Positions 1-5,057 of a stretch of DNA of 5,783 nt are shown here, piece after piece. The stretch lies in contig CAZUOO010000041.1 in the NCBI GenBank assembly GCA_964621555.1, positions 1 through 5,783 on the forward strand, in the 5' to 3' direction. The DNA comes from UBA2022 sp964621555 (GTDB lineage: Bacteria; Patescibacteriota; Dojkabacteria; SC72). The position numbers and the translations under genes were made by a program. Each line of letters starts with the position of its first letter. The stretch's first letter is position 1. Under the pieces are notes generated by a model, which was not told the DNA's origin, did not search any database, and saw nothing but the letters and a program-made list of their open reading frames with translations.

Positions 1-1353
1 CTTAAAATACATTGCCAGAAGAAGTGGGATCGCAATAAACGGACTAAGGTGAGCAACTATACTCACCAAGGATATGTCCTTAAGTACAGATATTCCATTA
101 CCTGCCATATTCCACGTCATATCATATACTGTACCAAGATATTGGTCTGTAAAGCCCATGCTATACGCTGCATATATAGAGAAGATCAATACTAGAATCA
201 ATATCACCTTAACAATAACTCCAAAGTGCTTCCCAATATATAGAAACAGGCTTTTAAACATGCCTACAAAGTATCGATTGTATATATAGAACAACAATGG
301 GATTAATGAGAAAATCAAACTCACCTCTTCCAACTGTTTTTTAGTAAAATAGTCAATGTAGAAGTGCCAGAAGAGGTATGGGATTACGTTGTAGTAGTAT
401 ACAAGGGAGATAAAGAAACCTAGAAAGATAGTGAGGAAGTAGATAAGTAGATTTCTTTTTAAAGTACCCGTTGTAAATTCAATAGTTAGTATTGTAAGAA
501 GTGCAAAGAAAGGCAGATATAACACCCCAGATATTCTAGTAAAGAAGAAGGTTAGGAAAAACAGAGCAGAGAGTACAAGTAGCCCCCAGTAGGTACTCCC
601 TACCTCATCAACATCCTTCCTCGCCCCCTCATAATACTTGTAGAGTAAATAGAAACCGAAGAGAATAAATGCCAGGGAAGGTATTTCAGTTACAGGAAGT
701 TTTGAAAAATAAACATGAAGAGGAAGAACGGTAAGGATACCTGCAGATATTAACCCCACCTTTCTACTATTAAACAGAGTTGAGCTTAATAGGTATATAC
801 CAACTATTGAAATAAGGGAAAAGAGAATTAGTGAGAATGACCTCATTGACTCCCCAAATATAAAAGCAGATATAGAAAGCCATATTGGATGGACAGGATA
901 GAATGGAAAGAGGAATTCAGATTCATTGATGTTATACCTTTGTAGAGCAATTACCCTTTGACCTGATGCGTCGTAATTCACCTTACCTTCATAACTTAAG
1001 GCATCTCTAACACTATCCTTCTCATATATACCCCCTGTCCTTTCATATACTTTAGAAATCGCAGGATATATCCCTTGATCTTGACCACCTTCAAGATAGT
1101 TCATCGCAGGGAAACGAAGTATAAAAGCAATGGCGAGTATTAGGATCAGTACATAATCTACTTTCAAGGTAATTTTAGGCAGATATGGTTTAAGAAGGAA
1201 GGATATGAGAATCGAGAGAATGATTCCACTAATTAGTGTAGCTTGCGCAGAGTACAGCTGGAAGGCTAGAAGAACCACACCAGATAACGAAGTTAAAGGT
1301 ATAAAGAAAAGCAGTATATAAACCAAAGAGATTTTATTTACTAGCTTATTCAT
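1..1353 (-). CDS. Multi-spanning membrane protein, probable GT-C-fold (PMT/ArnT-like) glycosyltransferase, C-terminus cut by window edge
   Basis: The reading frame is open for 451 codons from the ATG at 1353 to the left edge, so the C-terminus is missing. The protein is strongly hydrophobic, with roughly a dozen membrane segments (for example about 9-29, 33-53, 66-82, 171-190, 197-212, 223-239, 255-271, 302-321, 378-397, 432-448). The first large outside loop, after about residue 84, carries an acidic motif EGGQDQG (88-94). Acidic residues in this loop are the usual catalytic or metal-binding site of GT-C transferases that use lipid-linked sugars. A second family-like stretch is FSKLPVTEIPS (216-226), at a helix start. 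From this I infer transfer of sugar from a polyprenyl-phosphate donor to a lipid or protein on the outer face; donor and acceptor cannot be read. The start lies 19 bases after the VKOR stop, which suggests one operon. Only a weak AGG sits before the ATG. Another kind of multi-spanning membrane protein remains possible. Confidence 0.66.
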   Translation of the reverse strand, partial: MNKLVNKISLVYILLFFIPLTSLSGVVLLAFQLYSAQATLISGIILSILISFLLKPYLPKITLKVDYVLILILAIAFILRFPAMNYLEGGQDQGIYPAISKVYERTGGIYEKDSVRDALSYEGKVNYDASGQRVIALQRYNINESEFLFPFYPVHPIWLSISAFIFGESMRSFSLILFSLISIVGIYLLSSTLFNSRKVGLISAGILTVLPLHVYFSKLPVTEIPSLAFILFGFYLLYKYYEGARKDVDEVGSTYWGLLVLSALFFLTFFFTRISGVLYLPFFALLTILTIEFTTGTLKRNLLIYFLTIFLGFFISLVYYYNVIPYLFWHFYIDYFTKKQLEEVSLIFSLIPLLFYIYNRYFVGMFKSLFLYIGKHFGVIVKVILILVLIFSIYAAYSMGFTDQYLGTVYDMTWNMAGNGISVLKDISLVSIVAHLSPFIAIPLLLAMYFK

Positions 1354-1372
1354 TTAATACTACCTAGAATTA

Positions 1373-1804
1373 TTACTCAGGAAGTTTACCCTCTTCTCTA
1401 TAGAACCTCCATACATAGTATGTGAGTCCAATGATAACTAATACTGATCCCCAACACCATGGACAGAAAGCTCCAATCTTTGCGACCTCTATGTACCTTA
1501 GATATACAGTATATATTACACCCCACGCTGTACCTAGGTATAGCAATTTCTTATACAAAGCTCCATCATTCTTAAATACCAGTAGTGTTAGTACAAACAT
1601 ACCTAGGTAATATACAATTCCCCATAGGGAGATTGGGACACCAAATAGATAGGAGTATGGGCTACTATCTACAACCTCACACCCATTGGTAGGACAGATA
1701 ACACTTGTATTCAAAATCTTCGATAAATAGAGGTATGCAGAAAGCAATACTCCTGCACTAAGCAGGAGCATTACTATTTTTAAAATCTTCTTTTTACTCT
1801 CCAT
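1373..1804 (-). CDS. VKOR family thiol oxidoreductase (DsbB-like function)
   Basis: This 143-residue membrane protein has four predicted helices (about 8-30, 54-77, 86-108, 116-135), the size of a bare bacterial VKOR domain with no fused thioredoxin. It shows the family's four cysteines: the loop pair C37 and C42, followed by the conserved serine region SSPYS (47-51) and FGVPISLWG (54-62), and the redox-centre pair CPWC (C114, C117) at the start of the last helix. VKOR proteins take electrons from a reduced DsbA-type partner and pass them to quinone, so they replace DsbB. The ATG shares its A with the TAA stop of the upstream DsbA-like gene (TAATG), so translation is probably coupled and the two products are likely partners. 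No Shine-Dalgarno sequence is visible. Family and role are both well supported; the quinone used is unknown. Confidence 0.93.
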   Translation of the reverse strand: MESKKKILKIVMLLLSAGVLLSAYLYLSKILNTSVICPTNGCEVVDSSPYSYLFGVPISLWGIVYYLGMFVLTLLVFKNDGALYKKLLYLGTAWGVIYTVYLRYIEVAKIGAFCPWCWGSVLVIIGLTYYVWRFYREEGKLPE

Positions 1805-2643
1805 TAATCTTCGAGTAGTTTATCCAAGATTGTCTTAAAATCTGCAAATGGGTATGCACCTGCGAGAAGTGTACCTCCAGTTACGTTTCCATCCTTATCG
1901 AGTTTTCCAATGATGAAACCTGGGGTTCCTGTAACACCTGCGGCAGATCCATCAGCTAAATCCTTCTTAATCTCTTCTCCAAACTTGTTAGAATCATAAC
2001 ACTCTCTCCACTTCTTAGTATCAACTCCAACCTTCTTAGCATATTCCTCCATCTTCTTTATCTGCTCTGTATCATTGCTAGAGAAACCTTCTCCATTTGA
2101 AGCAGAATTCTCGAATATCAAATCATGGTATTGGAAGTACTTCTCATTACCACCTAGATCAAACACACACTGTGCAGCTAATGCTTCCTGACTTGCTCTT
2201 GGCTCATGGAAACTGAGAGGGAAATCTCTGAATACGAGTATTGCTTTTCCAGTATCTACATAGTTTTTAACCAACTCTTTATGAGTATCGTTGTAGTGTC
2301 TCTGACAGAATGGACACTCATAGTCACTGAATTCAACAATTGCTAACTTCGCCTTCTTCTTGTCTCCTAGGTATGGGTCATCATCAATTGATATTTGAAC
2401 TGTACCTGCGGTTGGATCAGGAGTTGGGGTGTCTGCTCCGTTATTAGTATCACTTCCTCCTGTATTACCTGTATTCAAAACTGCACCGTTCTTCATACTG
2501 AAAACGATTGCTAATGCAACCATCAATCCAGCAATTAGAATTGCGAATGGAATTAATAGTTTATCCATATCAATTACCATTGTTGAGTCATTCTTCACCG
2601 GGGTTACGGATACTTCCGATGTCTTTTTACTACCTTTAGCCAT
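1804..2643 (-). CDS. Membrane-anchored DsbA-like thiol:disulfide oxidoreductase
   Basis: The protein has 279 residues. A charged cytoplasmic N-terminus is followed by one membrane helix (about 29-49), then a Gly/Asn/Thr/Pro-rich linker (about 52-82), then a DsbA/DsbG-type thioredoxin domain with a helical insert. The active site is CPFC (C110-C113), preceded by VEFSDYE. The cis-proline motif GVTGTPGF has T240-P241. Two more cysteines, C159 and C215, sit in the helical part, where related proteins often form a second structural disulfide. The domain lies outside the membrane and should introduce disulfides into exported proteins; the VKOR encoded directly downstream would re-oxidise it. The start at 2643 gives a normal anchor. 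M22 and M26 are alternative starts that would keep the helix. There is no ribosome site before the ATG. An isomerase role is less likely given the VKOR partner. Confidence 0.92.
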   Translation of the reverse strand: MAKGSKKTSEVSVTPVKNDSTMVIDMDKLLIPFAILIAGLMVALAIVFSMKNGAVLNTGNTGGSDTNNGADTPTPDPTAGTVQISIDDDPYLGDKKKAKLAIVEFSDYECPFCQRHYNDTHKELVKNYVDTGKAILVFRDFPLSFHEPRASQEALAAQCVFDLGGNEKYFQYHDLIFENSASNGEGFSSNDTEQIKKMEEYAKKVGVDTKKWRECYDSNKFGEEIKKDLADGSAAGVTGTPGFIIGKLDKDGNVTGGTLLAGAYPFADFKTILDKLLED

Positions 2644-2679
2644 TATTTACATATTTAAGAAATTAAATGTACCATATAG

Positions 2680-2706
2680 ATTATCGGAGATTTGAAATGA
2701 TGTCAA
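2680..2706 (-). promoter_or_regulatory. Predicted sigma70-type promoter for the DsbA-VKOR-glycosyltransferase run
   Basis: On the minus strand a perfect TTGACA (2706-2701) is followed after 15 bases by GATAAT (2685-2680, 5 of 6 to consensus). The expected transcript start is near 2673, which gives a leader of about 30 bases. The site fills the 74-base gap between the helicase stop and the DsbA start, so the run can be transcribed separately from the helicase. The spacing is two bases shorter than ideal, so another -10 such as TAATCT with N17 is possible. Confidence 0.5.
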
Positions 2707-2717
2707 TTCAGGTTCCT

Positions 2718-3890
2718 TTATCCAATAATATATAGTTCCTCGCTTGCTCTAGTCACAGCTGTATACAACCACCTCTTCCACATCTCATTATCCATACTTG
2801 AAAACTTTTCTTCAAATACTATAACCCTACGCGCCTGACTACCCTGTGCTTTATGTACTGTTAATGCATATCCGTAATCAAATAGTTCAACTTCGGGGGT
2901 TTTCTCCGCATGAAGTGTCTCTTTAGTCCCAAATTGATTGTATGAGATTAAGCCCTCGAAATCATATCCCTCCTGACCATCAAGGGATATCCTAGATTTA
3001 TAGTATGAGCCCCAATCATCTGTAATGGCTTCTATACTTTTTATCCTTCCCATCATCCCGTTGTATATATGATTCTCATAACTATTTCGAAGGCATATCA
3101 CCCTATCCTTCACCTGTGGTCTTTCACTTTCAAAACCGAGCAATCCTCGTACAGCATTGTTTAATTTCACCCTAGTATTATTGTATCCCACCAGTATCAA
3201 AGTATCATCATCATATTGCATAAAGAGGTCAGAGAGAAACTCCTGTGTTTCAGGATCCCTCCTACTCATTTTCACCACACCTTTTCCAAACTCCATTGTG
3301 GGTATTATCCCACGTGTTCTAGCCATTTTAGAAACAAATACGATTGGGTTATCCTTCTCCTGTCTATATATCTCTTCAAGCTTTAAATCAGGATTGTCCA
3401 TTAAGTTGAATGCTCCTTCAATTGGGGGAAGCTGACCATGATCTCCTACCGCTAATATAGGGACATCATATTCAAGTAGATCGTTCCATATACCATGATT
3501 TACCATGGAAGCCTCATCTACGATTATCAACCCATACTTAAAGTCTGTGATCTCCTTCCTACTCCACCCTATAACCACACCATCATCGTTTAAATTGGGT
3601 TCGTAGATTAATCTATGAATCGTACTTACGCTGTCATCAGACTTAACTGCATCAACGTCTGAAAGCTTCCTTCCAATAACCCGAACCGCTTTTCCTGTAT
3701 AACTACAAAATGCAATTTTAAGATCCGGACTCTGCTCTCTTAGCTTCTTGCTTATATATCCAACCAGTGTTGTCTTACCAGTCCCTGCATACCCACCTAA
3801 GGTTAAATACTGCCTACTTCCTCTATTTTTAAACCAAACTAGTATGCTTGAGATTATTTGTTTTTGAGCCTCTGAGAGTTCAATTTCCAT
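2718..3890 (-). CDS. Compact SF1B DNA helicase, RecD/Dda-like (AAA_30 plus UvrD_C_2 type)
   Basis: This 390-residue ATP-dependent helicase shows the motifs in order: an N-terminal Q-like region (SEAQKQ, 6-11), Walker A GYAGTGKTT (33-41), motif Ia CSYTGKA (62-68), motif Ic STIHRLIY (89-96), Walker B LIIVDEAS (121-128), motif III GDHGQLPPI (149-157), an arginine motif YRQ (175-177), motif V ALTVHKAQGSQ (342-352) and motif VI YTAVTRA (376-382). Enzymes of this group move 5' to 3' on single-stranded DNA. It is much shorter than RecD2 (usually over 700 residues) and close to phage T4 Dda in size, with no extra N-terminal domain and no nuclease motif. It is therefore probably a stand-alone repair or replication-restart helicase, or one derived from a phage. 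No RecB or RecC gene is nearby. The best promoter puts the transcript start at the ATG itself. Confidence 0.9.
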   Translation of the reverse strand: MEIELSEAQKQIISSILVWFKNRGSRQYLTLGGYAGTGKTTLVGYISKKLREQSPDLKIAFCSYTGKAVRVIGRKLSDVDAVKSDDSVSTIHRLIYEPNLNDDGVVIGWSRKEITDFKYGLIIVDEASMVNHGIWNDLLEYDVPILAVGDHGQLPPIEGAFNLMDNPDLKLEEIYRQEKDNPIVFVSKMARTRGIIPTMEFGKGVVKMSRRDPETQEFLSDLFMQYDDDTLILVGYNNTRVKLNNAVRGLLGFESERPQVKDRVICLRNSYENHIYNGMMGRIKSIEAITDDWGSYYKSRISLDGQEGYDFEGLISYNQFGTKETLHAEKTPEVELFDYGYALTVHKAQGSQARRVIVFEEKFSSMDNEMWKRWLYTAVTRASEELYIIG

Positions 3891-3896
3891 ATATAG

Positions 3897-3925
3897 ATTC
3901 TAGTGTATTTATACCCAGTGAACAA
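3897..3925 (-). promoter_or_regulatory. Predicted promoter of the helicase gene, giving a leaderless transcript
   Basis: On the minus strand TAGAAT (3902-3897, 5 of 6 to TATAAT) lies 17 bases after TTGTTC (3925-3920, 3 of 6 to TTGACA). Six bases separate the -10 box from the A of the ATG at 3890, so the expected +1 is the start codon. No ribosome-binding sequence precedes this ATG, which fits a leaderless mRNA. The weak -35 is the main doubt. Confidence 0.42.
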
Positions 3926-3937
3926 GGTGTATACATA

Positions 3938-3966
3938 TTGATATCCAAAGCTAGATAAAATATAAT
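3938..3966 (+). promoter_or_regulatory. Near-consensus sigma70-type promoter facing the GC-rich intergenic island
   Basis: TTGATA (3938-3943, 5 of 6) and TATAAT (3961-3966, 6 of 6) are separated by exactly 17 bases. It is the best promoter match I found in the window. The transcript should start near 3972-3973. It does not sit at a protein-coding start: the next convincing gene begins about 235 bases further on, at 4208. It stands back to back with the helicase promoter, with 12 bases between the two -35 boxes, so the two may compete or share regulation. Confidence 0.6.
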
Positions 3967-3972
3967 TGTATA

Positions 3973-4166
3973 GCGTATAGTTGAAATGCAGAAAGGCTCT
4001 ACTGCGGGGCTTCCGAAAGGAAGTTACGATGGAGAATGTCGCCCTCCCTGCTGTACACTACTTCATAACCATTCAAACAGCTTTCCTTTCTAATCCTAAA
4101 TATTGTTATCACAATACAGGACAACCCATTTACCTGTATAGGAATGAAGTACTTTCCTCTTATACG
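3973..4166 (+). ncRNA. Candidate structured small RNA or long structured leader, family unknown
   Basis: The region follows a near-consensus promoter whose predicted +1 is about 3973. Its core (3988-4053) is about 58% G+C by hand count, well above the AT-rich surroundings. Visible pairings: a perfect hairpin CTTCC-GAAA-GGAAG (4010-4023); GGGC (4007-4010) with GCCC (4041-4044), which would enclose that hairpin minus its outermost pair; GCAG (3988-3991) with CTGC at either 4002-4005 or 4048-4051; a possible closing helix CGTATAG (3974-3980) with TTATACG (4160-4166, one G-T pair); and inside it GAAAG (3991-3995) with CTTTC (4152-4156). Some of these exclude each other. The 3' end is uncertain: the RNA could stop near 4060 or reach 4166. 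I compared it from memory with SRP RNA, RNase P RNA, tmRNA and common riboswitches and found no match. A 69-codon TTG-start frame overlaps it but does not look coding. Confidence 0.4.
4094..4139 (+). other. Two mutually exclusive RNA hairpins upstream of the hydrolase gene
   Basis: The first hairpin is TATTGT-TATC-ACAATA (4101-4116, six perfect pairs), extended by TCCT (4094-4097) with AGGA (4118-4121) across a small internal loop. The second is ATACAGG (4114-4120) with CCTGTAT (4133-4139), seven perfect pairs and a 12-base loop. They share 4114-4120, so only one can form at a time. CCTGTATA occurs again at 4193-4200, just before the hydrolase ATG, and could be a third partner for ATACAGG. 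No U-tract follows either hairpin, so neither is a standard intrinsic terminator. Confidence 0.35.
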
Positions 4167-4174
4167 AGAAAGAA

Positions 4175-4202
4175 ATTACATACTTCTTAAATCCTGTATA
4201 AT
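4175..4202 (+). promoter_or_regulatory. Predicted promoter of the hydrolase-truB pair, giving a leaderless transcript
   Basis: A perfect TATAAT (4197-4202) ends five bases before the ATG at 4208. ATTACA (4175-4180, 4 of 6 to TTGACA) lies 16 bases upstream of it. The expected +1 is at or next to the start codon, and no ribosome-binding sequence is present. The layout mirrors the helicase promoter on the other strand. AT-richness makes a chance TATAAT plausible, but its position so close to the start codon is telling. Confidence 0.5.
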
Positions 4203-4207
4203 ATATT

Positions 4208-5056
4208 ATGAAGAAAAACATACTAATTGCCGTTACTATAATATCAATCCTCCTATATGGATACTACACATATTCAAACTCCTCATGGAATATGAAGAAA
4301 GAAAGTAATGGAGAGCAAAAGGTTGTAGATGAGAGTACTAGAGATAATAGTGAACAACCAGTTGTACCTAATATACAGGAACCTCCTGTACAGCTATACG
4401 ACGAAATACCTGCTGACGAAGCAAGTACATACTTTGAAAAGACCCCTGTAATTGGAGGACAGCAAGCATATATTGCACACCCAATTAAGATTAATCCAAT
4501 GCAACCCCCAACCCTAATTGTATACAGCCATGGTTCTAATACAACTGTAACTACAAACTTCAACGATCCCTTTATGAAAGACCTACAACAGTATGGAAAA
4601 TATTTCACATCTAAAGGCTATGTATTTAGTGCATCTAATCAACACGGTGCTAATGATGGAAATCAGGCATCTATAGATGATACTAAGGCAATGATTAAGT
4701 GGATTAATGAAGAGTATTTAGTACAAGAGAAAGTATATATGATTGGGTTTAGCATGGGAGGAAGACCAACTATATACTACACACAGCAATTTCCAGAGAG
4801 TGTGGGGAAAATAGCTATGCTTGCTCCCGCCACCTGCTACTGTTCCCCTTCCCTATACAACAGCCTAAAAGGTATTCCAATCAAGATTTGGCACGGTACT
4901 TCAGATGTTAACGTCCCATATTCTGCTGCTCTTGAATTTATACAACGGGCTAAACCATATGAGCTAGATATAACTCTTAGAACTATTGAGGGAGCTGGTC
5001 ACTTTGATATTGATACCGAGTATATGGAAGAGATATATGAATTCTTTGAAGAGTAG
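4208..5056 (+). CDS. Signal-anchored extracytoplasmic alpha/beta hydrolase (dienelactone hydrolase/esterase-like)
   Basis: The protein has 282 residues. After MKKN comes one membrane segment (about 5-21), then a polar, disordered-looking linker (about 24-68), then an alpha/beta-hydrolase domain. The oxyanion stretch is IVYSHGS (104-110). The nucleophile elbow is GFSMGG (180-185, S182), the acid is D233 in HGTSDVNVP (229-237), and the histidine is H265 in GAGHFD (262-267), so the catalytic triad is complete. The fold resembles dienelactone hydrolases, acyl-peptide hydrolases and esterases; the substrate cannot be read. The N-terminal anchor places the enzyme outside the cytoplasm. C210 and C212 (CYC) lie there too and could be oxidised by the DsbA/VKOR pair, though this is inference. 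The start was chosen because it gives an intact signal anchor and sits five bases after a TATAAT box. The TAG stop is one base before the truB ATG. Confidence 0.85.
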   Translation: MKKNILIAVTIISILLYGYYTYSNSSWNMKKESNGEQKVVDESTRDNSEQPVVPNIQEPPVQLYDEIPADEASTYFEKTPVIGGQQAYIAHPIKINPMQPPTLIVYSHGSNTTVTTNFNDPFMKDLQQYGKYFTSKGYVFSASNQHGANDGNQASIDDTKAMIKWINEEYLVQEKVYMIGFSMGGRPTIYYTQQFPESVGKIAMLAPATCYCSPSLYNSLKGIPIKIWHGTSDVNVPYSAALEFIQRAKPYELDITLRTIEGAGHFDIDTEYMEEIYEFFEE

Positions 5057-5057
5057 T

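Noticed and set aside
1531..2373. Repeated CCTAGGTA motif at about 1533, 1602 and 2366
   Set aside because: On the minus strand each copy encodes Tyr-Leu-Gly inside a gene, so codon use explains it.
2644..2717. Terminator between the helicase and DsbA-like genes
   Set aside because: I found no GC-rich stem with a T-tract on the minus strand; the gap is better explained by the promoter.
4008..4025. Resemblance to the SRP RNA core (GGAAGGAAG-like string) and to GNRA-capped riboswitch hairpins
   Set aside because: The 5' half of the SRP helix-8 motif (GGTCAGG side) and the asymmetric loop are absent, and the loop is GAAA rather than GGAA. No c-di-GMP, TPP, FMN, SAM or glutamine-type core was found either.
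4152..4172. Bulged hairpin CTTT-C-CTC...GAG-AAAG as a terminator
   Set aside because: It has a seven-pair stem with a bulge but no run of T follows, and the stem would compete with the suggested closing helix.
3981..4190. A 69-codon plus-strand frame with a TTG start
   Set aside because: It has a rare start codon, no ribosome site and no recognisable domain, and it lies on the GC-rich foldable region. I judge the RNA reading better, though a small peptide cannot be excluded.
4264..4608. A 114-codon minus-strand open frame inside the hydrolase gene, plus similar frames at 74-289, 1422-1610, 2429-2695 and 3157-3435
   Set aside because: All lie opposite well-supported genes, show no domain, and have the odd composition expected of antisense frames.
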